DNA of 20,432 nucleotides from Deinococcus phoenicis (GTDB lineage: Bacteria; Deinococcota; Deinococci; Deinococcales; Deinococcaceae). Under the pieces are notes generated by a model. That model made no database searches. It was not told where the DNA came from and saw nothing but the letters and a program-made list of their open reading frames with translations. The translations under genes and the position numbers were made by a program. Shown one piece after another: positions 7,576-20,432 of the stretch (positions are counted from its first letter, which is position 1; the number at the start of each line of letters is the position of its first letter). Location: positions 1 to 20,432 of the forward strand of contig NZ_JHAC01000006.1 in assembly GCF_000599865.1 (NCBI RefSeq), read 5' to 3'.

Positions 7576-8174
7576 AGAGCCTCTCGCCTCGCCCGCGCCT
7601 CCGCTGCTGCCCACTCGTCGCCTGCTTCCTCAAACAATGTCGCGGCCTGTTCGTATTCTGCCCGCGCGCCGTCCGGGTCGCCCGTCTGCGCGGCCATATC
7701 GCCCAGCGCCCGGTGAACGCAGCCCAGCGTCAGCGGGTCGTCGGCCTGCTGGGCGTCGGCCAGGGCAGCGGCCAGTGTGGCGCGGGCTTCCGCGACCTGA
7801 CCCAGCGCGAGCCGGTTCACGCCCAGCTCGTAGCCGTTTACGGCTCGTTTGAAGGCGCGGTCGACCTCCGGGAGCCGCTCGATCAGCGCGCGTTCCTCGT
7901 CAAAGAGGCGTAGGGCAGCGGCGGGGTCCCCAGCCAGGCGCTCGACCATGCCGAGCTGGTGCAGCGGGACGTGTTCCCAGGGCTGGCCCGCGTGGGTATT
8001 GCGGAGCCTCCCGTAGACCTCCCGCGCCCCGCCAAACTGCCCCTCGTGCGCCAGGGCGTACCCCAGCGCCATCTGGCCGGGGTCCGAGGCGAGAAGGGCG
8101 GGGTCGGCCTCCAGCAGCGCCCGCGCCTCCGCGAACCGGGCCTCGTCGATGGCCTGCCATACGTCTCCGAGCAT
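7572..8174 (-). CDS. TPR-like repeat protein
   Basis: This 200-residue protein is almost entirely helical with repeats of TPR type. Examples are ARFAEARALLEADPAL (12-27), GQFGGAREVYGRL (45-57), GDPAAALRLFDEERAL (82-97), GQVAEARATLAAAL (125-138) and GDPDGARAEYEQAATLFEEAG (165-185). The alternating Gly/Ala/Leu/Tyr pattern fits protein-protein interaction repeats; no catalytic motif is present. No signal peptide is visible, so it is probably cytosolic. The start at 8174 is supported by a TATCCT box 7 nt upstream that overlaps the -10 box of purB on the other strand. The open frame continues for about 500 codons upstream as a shadow of purB. The partner is unknown. Confidence 0.75.
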   Translation of the reverse strand: MLGDVWQAIDEARFAEARALLEADPALLASDPGQMALGYALAHEGQFGGAREVYGRLRNTHAGQPWEHVPLHQLGMVERLAGDPAAALRLFDEERALIERLPEVDRAFKRAVNGYELGVNRLALGQVAEARATLAAALADAQQADDPLTLGCVHRALGDMAAQTGDPDGARAEYEQAATLFEEAGDEWAAAEARARREAL

Positions 8175-8181
8175 GGGAAAC

Positions 8182-8191
8182 AGGATAAGCT
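8182..8191. promoter_or_regulatory. Overlapping divergent -10 boxes (TPR gene / purB)
   Basis: The 10-bp sequence AGGATAAGCT reads TAAGCT on the plus strand (8186-8191) and TATCCT on the minus strand (8187-8182). Both fit TANNNT and share the central TA. Each is exactly 7 nt from its start codon: GTG 8199 for purB and ATG 8174 for the TPR gene. Neither gene has a good Shine-Dalgarno. Confidence 0.6.
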
Positions 8192-8198
8192 GCCCGCC

Positions 8199-9506
<1,308 letters not shown>

Positions 9507-9660
9507 TACTGATTCCGATTGAAGGGTGTTGAAAACACCCGGAAATCCGACCAGACTCGTAGAGCTGCGCAGCAGAGGGAGAAGGAACAAGGGCGGATTT
9601 CGGGAGATGGATGAACAGGCGGTGCTCTCCCGACTGTTCAGGAATTGGACGGAATCCGTA
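9507..9660. repeat. 154-bp structured repeat with terminal inverted repeats (MITE/SNR-like)
   Basis: The ends TACTGATTCCG (9507-9517) and CGGAATCCGTA (9650-9660) are inverted repeats with 10 of 11 matches. TAA flanks both sides (9504-9506, the purB stop, and 9661-9663), which suggests a short target duplication. Inside are GGGTGTT-GAA-AACACCC (9524-9540), GAAATCCG/CGGATTTC (9542-9549/9594-9601), the palindrome GCTGCGCAGC (9564-9573), CGGGAGA/TCTCCCG (9601-9607/9626-9632) and TGAACAG/CTGTTCA (9612-9618/9634-9640). The last two stems interleave, giving a pseudoknot topology. It contains no convincing ORF. It resembles the small non-coding dispersed repeats known from Deinococcus genomes; only one copy lies in this window. 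Confidence 0.7.
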
Positions 9661-9727
9661 TAAGCAGGCCGGTCCCCTGCATGAGACGGAGCCGCCCACC
9701 TCTCAGACGGCTTCAGCTTCGTCACGC

Positions 9728-9765
9728 TACAGTTCAGACCACATCCTCAACCCCGCCTCAAGGAG
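9728..9765 (+). promoter_or_regulatory. Probable -10 box and strong Shine-Dalgarno of the solute-binding protein gene
   Basis: TACAGT (9728-9733) is a TANNNT box. AAGGAG (9760-9765) lies 5 nt before the ATG at 9771. Unlike most genes here, this one has a real leader and a strong ribosome-binding site, which suits a highly expressed binding protein. No clear -35 is visible. Confidence 0.45.
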
Positions 9766-9770
9766 TTCCC

Positions 9771-11000
<1,230 letters not shown>

Positions 11001-11015
11001 GCGAGTCGTGAGGAG

Positions 11016-11052
11016 CGGCACGCGGCCGGGGATGGACCGGCCCCGCGTGCCG
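11016..11052 (+). terminator. Hairpin terminator after the solute-binding protein gene
   Basis: CGGCACGCGG (11016-11025) pairs perfectly with CCGCGTGCCG (11043-11052). CCGG/CCGG in the loop can extend the stem. CCTCGTCTTTTCT follows, so a T-rich tail is present. It may be a partial terminator within an operon. Confidence 0.65.
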
Positions 11053-11063
11053 CCTCGTCTTTT

Positions 11064-11100
11064 CTCCCTCTCCCCTTATGGGAGCGGGCCGGGGAGGGGG
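11064..11100. repeat. CT/GA-rich imperfect palindrome, possibly a dispersed repeat
   Basis: CCCTCTCCCC (11066-11075) pairs with GGGGAGGGGG (11091-11100) over 10 bp with one T-G pair, around TTATGGGAGCGGGCC. The same style of palindrome is, as I recall, dispersed in many bacterial genomes. It lies between the terminator and the ribosome-binding site of the GH20 gene. Confidence 0.4.
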
Positions 11101-11129
11101 TGGCAGGTGCAGCCTGCCCGCCTTCCCCT

Positions 11130-11135
11130 GGAGGT
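11130..11135 (+). promoter_or_regulatory. Shine-Dalgarno fixing the start of the GH20 gene
   Basis: GGAGGT lies 7 nt before the ATG at 11143. This decides against the longer frame from 11008, and the chosen ATG is followed directly by a signal peptide. Confidence 0.7.
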
Positions 11136-11142
11136 CAACCCC

Positions 11143-13170
<2,028 letters not shown>

Positions 13171-13187
13171 CGCGCCCGCTGCGCCTG

Positions 13188-15108
<1,921 letters not shown>

Positions 15109-15139
15109 GCACCAGGGGCGCGGCGCAGGCGGAACCGGC

Positions 15140-16240
15140 TCAGCTCGCTGCGGGGTCCGCGATCTCGCGCGCGTAGACTTCCCGGACCGTCCGCACCATC
15201 GGGGCAGAGGTGGCCGTCCCACTCAGGTCGAGCAGGCTCATCACCTGCTGCGGGTCCAGGCCAGGATTGGCGCAGGCCCGCAGCAAGGCGTACTGCACGA
15301 CGCTGCTGCCGGGCCGCAGCCCCCCGGCAGGCTCCCACAGGGCGCGCAGGCGAGGCAGCAGCGCCGTACCCAGCCGCTGCACCTCGGCCTCGTGGCGGGC
15401 CAGTTCCTTCTGGAGCAGCCCGACCGAATGCACGCCGACGTAGTGCAGCAGGCTGGCGAGGCGCTGGGGCCGCTCGGGATCCGGCCAGCCGGAGAGCAGC
15501 GGGACGTGCAGCGCCTCCGCCAGCCGGCTGTCCAGATCATGCACCGGGGACGTGCCGAGCAGGTACGTCATGCTCTGCGCGTCGATGAACACGGCCCCGG
15601 GGTCGTCCGCGATGCGTGCGGGCAGGGTGGCGGCGTAGTCGCGGGCCATCCGGTGCAGGACCATGAATTCCTCGTCGGCCATTTCCAGCAGGCCCGCCAG
15701 GCGGTAAAAGCGGCGGCGGACCTCGCGCGGCACGGCTTCCCGGTTCTTGTAGCCGAGGTCATGCTCGATCTCGGCCCAGGCGTGCTGGAGGATGCTGCGA
15801 ATCTGCACCTCGTAGCGGATGCCGGGCAGCTCCGGCACCAGGTCCGGTTCGGCGCGCACCACGTAATGCACGCCCAGATAGCCGAAGCGGTCGGGGTCGT
15901 GCATGCGCGACTTGTCGATGCTGTTGTCCCAGTCCACCACGAAGTGGTCTTCGGTCAGCCGGGCGACCACGTTCACGTCACGCTCGAAGTAGGTGATGAC
16001 CCGCACGCCCACCAGATCGGTCACGTCTTCCAGCGTGTGGTACCGGCCAGGCTTACGCCGCAGCTTGTCCGCCAGGCTGGAGGGGCGCTTGACCCGGCCC
16101 GTGACGTGGTGGATGTTGAGGCCCGCCCCCGCCAGCAGCCCCGTGGTATGCGCCACCACTGCGTCACGCAGCCGCTCATACTCCGGCAGCGCGTCCCGGT
16201 ACGCCTGCACCAGCGCCTCACTTTCCATGTTGAAAGGCAT
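15140..16240 (-). CDS. RelA/SpoT-domain (p)ppGpp synthetase-like protein
   Basis: This 366-residue protein has one recognisable RelA_SpoT nucleotidyltransferase domain (about residues 40-180). It should transfer pyrophosphate from ATP to GDP/GTP. The fold's motifs are intact: [12 protein letters not shown] (Arg49, Lys51, Lys59), DLVGVR (Asp75, Arg80), GYLGVHYVV (Tyr121, His125), YEVQIRS (Glu144, Gln146, Arg148) and [13 protein letters not shown]. There is no HD hydrolase domain and no TGS or ACT domain, so it resembles a small alarmone synthetase. However, it carries an unrecognised helical C-terminal region of about 180 residues. ATG 16240 is the first start. Met5 (16228) is an alternative, because a TATCAT box (16244-16239) overlaps the first ATG. 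Confidence 0.85.
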   Translation of the reverse strand: MPFNMESEALVQAYRDALPEYERLRDAVVAHTTGLLAGAGLNIHHVTGRVKRPSSLADKLRRKPGRYHTLEDVTDLVGVRVITYFERDVNVVARLTEDHFVVDWDNSIDKSRMHDPDRFGYLGVHYVVRAEPDLVPELPGIRYEVQIRSILQHAWAEIEHDLGYKNREAVPREVRRRFYRLAGLLEMADEEFMVLHRMARDYAATLPARIADDPGAVFIDAQSMTYLLGTSPVHDLDSRLAEALHVPLLSGWPDPERPQRLASLLHYVGVHSVGLLQKELARHEAEVQRLGTALLPRLRALWEPAGGLRPGSSVVQYALLRACANPGLDPQQVMSLLDLSGTATSAPMVRTVREVYAREIADPAAS

Positions 16241-16323
16241 GATAGGGGGTGACGCGGGGAGGTGCGGCGGCCCGCCGTTCAGGGAAGGTTTCGGATTGGC
16301 CCGCGCTGGTGCATCCTGTACCC

Positions 16324-16668
16324 ATGAGCGCCGTTCCGGTCAACGAGGCCGCCCCCACCCCTGCTCCCGCCGTGACCTTTTCCGGCCCGCAGCGCGTTCC
16401 GTATCCGGGCGGCTGCGTGCTGGAACCCGGTCCCTACGCGCTGGACTACCTCCTGAAGTGGCGGACGGCCGTGACGGTCAGGGGCACCGTGCATCCGAAT
16501 ACGCCGGTCTTTGCGTTTCTGCGCGACCTGCTCAGTGATCCGGCGGCCTACGACCTGACGCCCGCCGACGCGCAGGCCGCCCGCGACCGCTTTCTGGAAC
16601 TGGCCGGGCAGGCCCTCAGCGCCGAGGGCGGCGACCCGGCGTGGCTGGCGCGCGAGTTCAACCGCTAG
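16324..16668 (+). CDS. Conserved-looking hypothetical protein (114 aa)
   Basis: I do not recognise this 114-residue protein. The first 18 residues are Ala/Pro/Thr-rich and probably disordered. A compact part follows ([34 protein letters not shown]). A helical C-terminus comes last ([30 protein letters not shown]). There is no membrane segment and no catalytic motif. The ATG at 16324 is preceded by CATCCT with a 6-nt gap, a poor leaderless box. It lies 11 bp before the MocR-type regulator and is divergent from the alarmone synthetase, so it may share a transcript with the regulator. Codon use matches the neighbours, so I take it as a real gene. Confidence 0.7.
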   Translation: MSAVPVNEAAPTPAPAVTFSGPQRVPYPGGCVLEPGPYALDYLLKWRTAVTVRGTVHPNTPVFAFLRDLLSDPAAYDLTPADAQAARDRFLELAGQALSAEGGDPAWLAREFNR

Positions 16669-16679
16669 CGGCCCCGGCC

Positions 16680-18146
16680 ATGCCCGAACCGCTCGGAGGA
16701 CGGCTGGAGGGGCTGCGGCCCGCGCTGCCGGGTGAGGCGCTCCACGCCCGCGTGGCCCGGACCCTGCGCGAGGCGATCCTGGAAGGCACCCTGACGGAGG
16801 GGGTCCGGCTGCCGGGACACCGGACGTTGGCCGCGCAGCTGGGGGTGTCGCGCAACACGCTGGTGGACGCGCTGGCGCAACTCGGGGCCGAAGGGTACGT
16901 GCAGGCCAGCCCGCGCAGCGGGACCCGGGTCGCCGTGCCCGGGTCGACGCGCACAGCGGCGCCCAGCAGCCCAGCCGCGCCCGACACCCCCCTGCCGCTG
17001 AGCGCCTGGGCCACGCGCGCCCTGGCGGGCCGTGTGCCCGACGCGGGCGGCGGGTACGCCGTGGATTTCCGGGTCGGGCAGCCGGTTCCCGACCTGTATC
17101 CGGCGGGGGCGTGGGCACAGGCCCTGGCCCGGCAGGCGCGGGAGGCGGGCCAGGCGCCCTCTCTCGCGGACGTGGACACCGAGCTGGGACCGCTGGAAAC
17201 GCGCCGCGCCCTCGCCGCCTACCTGAACGCCGAACGGGGCGCGCGGGTCACGCCGGGGATGGTGATGCTGACGGGCGGCACCCAGGCGTCGCTGGACGCC
17301 CTGGCCCGCGTGTTTCTGGAAGAAGGGCGGGTGGCGGCCACCGAGGACCCCACCTACCCCGGCGCGCGGGCGGCGTTGGGGGCCACCGGCGCGAGCCTCT
17401 GCCCCGTGCCGGTGGACGCGGACGGCCTGAATCCGGCGGCCCTGCCGGGGCGGGCCACCCTGCTGTATCTCACGCCGGGCGCGCAGTACCCGACCACCGT
17501 GGCCCTGCCCGCCGCGCGCCAGGCGGAGGTGGTGGCGTGGGCACGCGGCGCGGGGGCCTTCATTCTGGAAGACGACTACGCCGCCGACCTGCATCACGGG
17601 GCGCGGCCCCCGGCGGCCCTCCAGGGCCTCGCCCCCGAGCGGGTGATCCTGCTGGGCACTTTCAGCAAGAGCCTCGCGCCGGTCACGCGCAGCGGCTATC
17701 TGGTCGCGCCCGAGCGGGTGATCCGCGTGCTGGCGGGCACCCGGCCCCTCACCGACCGCGCCCCGGCCACGCTGGACGCCCTGGCCCTGGCCGACGTGCT
17801 GGCCTCCGGCGCGTATGCCCGCCACCTGCGCCGCGCCCGCCAGGCGATCCGCCACCGCCACGAGGTCCTGCTCGCGGCTCTGGCCGCCAGTCTGCCGGGG
17901 TGGCGGGTCACGCCGGCCCGCGCGGGCCTGCACGTCCACGTCACCCTGCCCCCCGGCCTGTCCGAAGAGGCCGCTGTGACGCGTGCCGCACAGGCCGGGG
18001 TGGCCCTCACGCCCGCCGCACCGCTGGCCCGGCTGCCGCGCCCGCCCGCCGTGCTGCTCGCCTTCGCGCACCTGCCCCCCGAACGCCTGCGCGAAGGGGT
18101 GGGGCGGCTGGCCCGGGTTCTCCCTGCCTCCCCGCAGGCAGGTTGA
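16680..18146 (+). CDS. MocR-type PLP-dependent transcription regulator (GntR HTH + aminotransferase-like)
   Basis: This 488-residue two-domain protein starts with a GntR winged helix (about 18-88: [42 protein letters not shown]). A Pro/Ala-rich linker follows, then a fold-type I aminotransferase-like domain. Lys330 in LLGTFSKSL should bind pyridoxal phosphate. Asp298 in ILEDDYAAD should contact the ring nitrogen. [12 protein letters not shown] and [10 protein letters not shown] are family blocks. MocR proteins such as GabR and PdxR use the PLP domain as a sensor, often controlling PLP synthesis or amine metabolism. No such target gene is adjacent. It follows the 114-residue gene by 11 bp with no Shine-Dalgarno. 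Confidence 0.9.
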   Translation: MPEPLGGRLEGLRPALPGEALHARVARTLREAILEGTLTEGVRLPGHRTLAAQLGVSRNTLVDALAQLGAEGYVQASPRSGTRVAVPGSTRTAAPSSPAAPDTPLPLSAWATRALAGRVPDAGGGYAVDFRVGQPVPDLYPAGAWAQALARQAREAGQAPSLADVDTELGPLETRRALAAYLNAERGARVTPGMVMLTGGTQASLDALARVFLEEGRVAATEDPTYPGARAALGATGASLCPVPVDADGLNPAALPGRATLLYLTPGAQYPTTVALPAARQAEVVAWARGAGAFILEDDYAADLHHGARPPAALQGLAPERVILLGTFSKSLAPVTRSGYLVAPERVIRVLAGTRPLTDRAPATLDALALADVLASGAYARHLRRARQAIRHRHEVLLAALAASLPGWRVTPARAGLHVHVTLPPGLSEEAAVTRAAQAGVALTPAAPLARLPRPPAVLLAFAHLPPERLREGVGRLARVLPASPQAG

Positions 18147-18174
18147 CCCTGTCCTACGTGAGCCGCGTTACACT
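18143..18174 (+). promoter_or_regulatory. Leaderless promoter of the 121-aa membrane-anchored protein
   Basis: TACACT (18169-18174) lies 6 nt before the ATG at 18181. TTGACC (18143-18148) is a possible -35 but 20 bp away, wider than usual, and contains the stop codon of the MocR gene. The -10 is convincing, the -35 is not. Confidence 0.5.
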
Positions 18175-18180
18175 ACGGCG

Positions 18181-18546
18181 ATGCGTTTCCTGATGCTTGC
18201 CCTGGTCGCCGCCGTGGCCCTGCTGTACTTCACGTTCGGTCTGCGGCTCGGGTACGTGACCCTGACGCCCACCCATATGCTGAACGCCCAGGGGCAGAAC
18301 CGGTACACCTTCCAGCTGTACGAGGGCGGCAAGAGTGTGGGGGTCCAGGGCACCTGCGCCGTGACCAGTGGCCGCGCCACCCTGCGCCTGCTCGATCCGG
18401 GAGGCACGCAGGTGGCCGGGCAGAGCTGCCCGAAAGGCAAGTGGTCCCTCAAGCTCCTGGGCAGCGGCGAAACCGGGAGCTACCGCCTGATCGTGGACCT
18501 CGACCACTACACCGGCACGCTGGACCTCAAGGAAACGCGCGAGTAG
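18181..18546 (+). CDS. Small membrane-anchored or secreted hypothetical protein (121 aa)
   Basis: The N-terminal hydrophobic stretch ([21 protein letters not shown], about residues 1-21) is a signal anchor or an uncleaved signal peptide, since no clear cleavage site follows. The remainder (about 26-116) is beta-rich and polar: [57 protein letters not shown]. This pattern suggests a small extracytoplasmic beta-sandwich, and its two Cys (in GTCAV and QSCPK) could form a disulfide. I do not recognise a family. It has its own leaderless promoter after the MocR gene and converges on rpsT. Confidence 0.7.
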   Translation: MRFLMLALVAAVALLYFTFGLRLGYVTLTPTHMLNAQGQNRYTFQLYEGGKSVGVQGTCAVTSGRATLRLLDPGGTQVAGQSCPKGKWSLKLLGSGETGSYRLIVDLDHYTGTLDLKETRE

Positions 18547-18584
18547 GCCATCACTCCGCGCACGCCACCCACCAACACGGCAGC

Positions 18585-18611
18585 AGGGCCCCCCCGCCTG
18601 GAGGTGGCCCT
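18585..18611 (-). terminator. rpsT: Hairpin downstream of rpsT
   Basis: AGGGCC (18585-18590) pairs with GGCCCT (18606-18611), and the loop adds further C-G pairs with mismatches. No T run follows in the minus reading, so rho-independent termination is only possible. It could also serve the convergent 121-aa gene. Confidence 0.4.
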
Positions 18612-18639
18612 ATCTGGTTGCTGCTCTGGGTTCGCCTGC

Positions 18640-18918
18640 TTACGCCTGCTTGGCGGCGGCGGCCTTGTTCAGGGCCTTGGCCAGGCGGCTCTTCTTGCGG
18701 GCGGCGGTGTTCTTGTGCAGGGTACTGCCCTTGGCGGCCTTGTCGATCAGGCTCTCGGCCTTGCGGTGCAGTTCGGTCGCGTTCTCGGCGCCTTCCTGAA
18801 CAGCAGCCACAGCCTTTTTGGTAAAGGTCTTGATGGTGCTCTTGCGGCTGCGGTTGATCAGGCGGCGCTTGAGGCTCTGACGGTGACGCTTCTGGGCAGA
18901 CTTGTGACGAAGGGCCAT
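18640..18918 (-). CDS. rpsT: 30S ribosomal protein S20
   Basis: This 92-residue, very basic protein has the standard S20 pattern: [19 protein letters not shown] at the N-terminus, [15 protein letters not shown], the [22 protein letters not shown] helix and an Ala/Lys-rich end. S20 binds 16S rRNA early in 30S assembly as a long three-helix bundle. The length is close to the usual 85-90 residues. The gene is alone in its transcription unit and divergent from recX. The upstream Shine-Dalgarno is weak (GAGAGA in AAAGAGAGAATCCT), and a long hairpin-rich leader precedes it. In other bacteria S20 is known to repress its own translation. Confidence 0.97.
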   Translation of the reverse strand: MALRHKSAQKRHRQSLKRRLINRSRKSTIKTFTKKAVAAVQEGAENATELHRKAESLIDKAAKGSTLHKNTAARKKSRLAKALNKAAAAKQA

Positions 18919-19084
18919 AGGATTCTCTCTTTCTCCCGCGGGGTCGCGGGGCGGTTCCCGTCCCCTTCAGGCACAGCACTTTCAGGTGGGGGAACACGAC
19001 GGCGCCGGGCCTCCGGCGCGCACGCTCGCCACGTTTCGCGGGAGCGCGGCCACCCACCACGGGGTGGGCAACCTGAAGAGTGTA
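18919..19084 (-). promoter_or_regulatory. rpsT: rpsT promoter and structured 5' leader
   Basis: On the minus strand a TACACT -10 box (19084-19079) would give a leader of about 150 nt. It contains three perfect stems, each closed by a tetraloop: CCCACC/GGTGGG around 19051-19066, GCGCCGG/CCGGCGC at 19002-19019 and CCCGCG/CGCGGG at 18935-18950. The last ends about 16 nt before the start codon. Other genes here have almost no leader, so this one is probably regulatory. Confidence 0.5.
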
Positions 19085-19112
19085 GCGGGTGGAGGCGGCC
19101 CCGCGCAAGCGG

Positions 19113-19118
19113 CATACT
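19113..19118 (+). promoter_or_regulatory. recX: Leaderless -10 box of recX
   Basis: CATACT lies 7 nt before the ATG at 19126, with no Shine-Dalgarno between. It matches four of six positions of TATAAT and has the spacing common in this window. Confidence 0.4.
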
Positions 19119-19125
19119 GGGCGGG

Positions 19126-19674
19126 ATGGACCCGGAGACGCAGACCCCGCCCGAGCAGAGCCGGGAGCAGCGGCAAAAAGCGCGCGACGACCTGCTTGCT
19201 TACGCCTTCCGCGCCCTCTCGGGCCGCGCGCTGACCGAGGCCGAATTGCGGACCCGTCTGAACCGCCGCACCGACGACGAGGCGCTGGCCGCCGAGGTGC
19301 TGGCCCGCGTGCAGGAACTGGGCTATCAGAACGACGAGGGCGTGGCCCGCGCGGAGGGCACCCGCCGGGGCGTGGGCGGCTTCCGGGTGCGCCAGACCCT
19401 CAAGCGCCGGGGCGTGCAGGCGGCGCTGATCGAGGAAACTCTGGCCGCCCGCGACCCCCAGGAGGAACACGCGGACGCGGCGGCCCTGCTGGAGCGCCGC
19501 TGGCCGAGCTTCGCCCGCAAGCGCGACCCCCGCGCGAGCGCCTACGCCTTTCTGGCCCGGCGCGGCTTTCCGGGGGCGGTGATCTGGGCGGCCATCCATG
19601 AAGTCGCCCGCGCGGAGGGCAGCGACCTGGCGGATGAGGCCGCGCTGGACGAGGTTGACAGCGGCCTGGAGTGA
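19126..19674 (+). CDS. recX: Regulatory protein RecX
   Basis: This 182-residue, mostly helical protein modulates RecA; RecX binds RecA filaments and inhibits strand exchange and ATPase. The RecX three-helix repeats are visible: [25 protein letters not shown] (about 22-46), [50 protein letters not shown], and a final [25 protein letters not shown]. Length fits the family. RecX from D. radiodurans is reported as a negative regulator of RecA, so this gene bears on DNA repair. recA is not adjacent. It is divergent from rpsT and followed by the tRNA promoter 26 bp behind its stop. The ATG at 19126 lies in a longer open frame but fits the promoter and family start. Confidence 0.9.
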   Translation: MDPETQTPPEQSREQRQKARDDLLAYAFRALSGRALTEAELRTRLNRRTDDEALAAEVLARVQELGYQNDEGVARAEGTRRGVGGFRVRQTLKRRGVQAALIEETLAARDPQEEHADAAALLERRWPSFARKRDPRASAYAFLARRGFPGAVIWAAIHEVARAEGSDLADEAALDEVDSGLE

Positions 19675-19700
19675 TGGGCCGGGATGATGGGCGGGCGCGC

Positions 19701-19729
19701 TTGACACCCCCCAGGGGGCCGCGTAAACT
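19701..19729 (+). promoter_or_regulatory. Sigma-70-type promoter of tRNA-Pro
   Basis: A perfect TTGACA (19701-19706) and TAAACT (19724-19729) are spaced by 17 bp. The expected start of transcription, near 19737, gives a short 5' extension before the tRNA at 19779. It is the best consensus promoter in the window. Confidence 0.85.
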
Positions 19730-19778
19730 ACCCGACGCACTGGAAGCAGGCTTACCTGCCGCCTGGAGCCGTGGTTGG

Positions 19779-19857
<79 letters not shown>

Positions 19858-19861
19858 CTGG

Positions 19862-19887
19862 AAGCCTCCCCTTTTTGCGGGAGGCTT
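19862..19887 (+). terminator. Rho-independent terminator of tRNA-Pro
   Basis: AAGCCTCCC (19862-19870) and GGGAGGCTT (19879-19887) form a 9-bp stem around CTTTTTGC, followed by the T-rich tail TCTCTTTCTG. It begins 7 nt after the tRNA. Confidence 0.9.
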
Positions 19888-19930
19888 TCTCTTTCTGTCT
19901 TGCCCTCCGCCCGCTGAGAGTTGTGATCCT

Positions 19931-20432
19931 ATGCGCGTCTTCGCCATTGCCGACCTGCACCTCGCCACCGTGACGCCCAAGCCGATGACGGTGTTCGGGC
20001 CGAACTGGGCGGGGCACCCGGAAGCCATCTTCGAGCGCTGGCGCGAGGAGGTGCGCCCCGGCGACCTGGTGTTGCTGCCCGGCGACCTCTCCTGGGCGAT
20101 GCGGCTGCCGGACGCGCTGACGGACCTCGCGCCCGTCGCGGCGCTGCCGGGGACGAAGGTGCTGTTGCGCGGTAACCACGACTACTGGTGGACGAGCGCC
20201 GGGAAGCTGCGTGCGGCCCTGCCGCCCGGGATGCTCGCCCTCCAGAACGACGCGGTGCGGGTGGGAAATGTGGTGGTGTGCGGTTCGCGCGGCTGGCTGA
20301 CGCCGGGCCACGACCCCCTCAGCGCCGACGACGAGCGCCTGCTGAACCGCGAGGCCGAACGCCTGCGCCTGAGCGTGGGGGCCGCCGCGCGGCTCCGGCA
20401 GCCCGGCGACCACCTGATCCTGATGCTGCACT
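19931..20432 (+). CDS. Metallophosphoesterase (calcineurin-like), partial
   Basis: This frame of 167 codons runs off the window end. The N-terminal metal-binding motifs of the calcineurin-like superfamily are all visible: ADLHL (Asp8, His10), PGDLSW (Asp52) and RGNHDYWW (Asn82, His83, Asp84). The last visible residues, LILMLH, are the start of the next metal-binding His segment. The superfamily hydrolyses phosphomono- or diesters with two metal ions. RGNHDYWW and the following W(L)TPGHDP resemble a subgroup of uncharacterised bacterial phosphohydrolases. The ATG at 19931 is directly followed by the family N-terminus ([11 protein letters not shown]). No Shine-Dalgarno is evident. The tRNA terminator separates it from the upstream gene. 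Confidence 0.88.
   Translation, partial: MRVFAIADLHLATVTPKPMTVFGPNWAGHPEAIFERWREEVRPGDLVLLPGDLSWAMRLPDALTDLAPVAALPGTKVLLRGNHDYWWTSAGKLRAALPPGMLALQNDAVRVGNVVVCGSRGWLTPGHDPLSADDERLLNREAERLRLSVGAAARLRQPGDHLILMLH

Noticed and set aside
6880..7614. Long N-terminal extension of the IMPase frame
   Set aside because: It is an antisense shadow of the lipoprotein gene; the family N-terminus and a TACACT box mark the start at 6879.
9645..9770. Longer start for the solute-binding protein (frame open from 9645)
   Set aside because: A typical signal peptide and a strong AAGGAG site fix the ATG at 9771; the upstream part lies partly in the repeat element.

Overview
The window comes from a high-GC bacterium, very probably a Deinococcus species. 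Supporting signs are the GC- and Ala/Arg/Leu-rich coding sequence, the gene families present, and the many start codons that sit 6-7 nt behind a TANNNT -10 box. That geometry is the leaderless-transcript pattern known from Deinococcus. No database search was possible, so the genus is an inference from style and remembered protein similarity.

Positions 1-4267 look like one end of an integrated element (prophage or phage-like island). A tyrosine integrase (3101-4267, +) points towards the host flank. Inside the element, on the minus strand, are a zinc-ribbon protein of unknown function, an excisionase-like MerR-type HTH protein, a terminase-small-subunit-like HTH protein, and the start of a CHAP/NlpC-P60-like cysteine hydrolase that runs off the window. 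Two gene-poor stretches (1097-1540 and 2546-3100) hold inverted repeats and probable control sites. The boundary with the host should lie between the integrase stop and the next gene, about 4268-4325.

Positions 4326-20432 are ordinary, compact chromosome: an SDR oxidoreductase, a HAD phosphatase, a 58-residue two-helix membrane protein, an inositol-monophosphatase-family enzyme, a lipoprotein with a permuted papain-like fold, a TPR-like protein and adenylosuccinate lyase (purB). Many neighbours are convergent with 4-bp overlaps or divergent with very short gaps. A 154-bp structured repeat with terminal inverted repeats lies directly behind purB. Next come an ABC solute-binding protein and a secreted GH20-family glycosidase, a likely amino-sugar scavenging pair without a permease in view, followed by a two-part Nudix protein.

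The last part holds an ArgC/LysY reductase, a single-domain RelA/SpoT-type alarmone synthetase, a small unknown protein with a MocR-type regulator, a small membrane-anchored protein, ribosomal protein S20 (rpsT) with a long hairpin-rich leader, recX divergent from it, a tRNA-Pro(CGG) with a clear promoter and terminator, and a metallophosphoesterase cut by the window end.

The signals most worth a second look are the structured repeat at 9507-9660, the symmetric overlapping -10 boxes between the TPR gene and purB, and the rpsT leader. I found no CRISPR array and no clear defence system.
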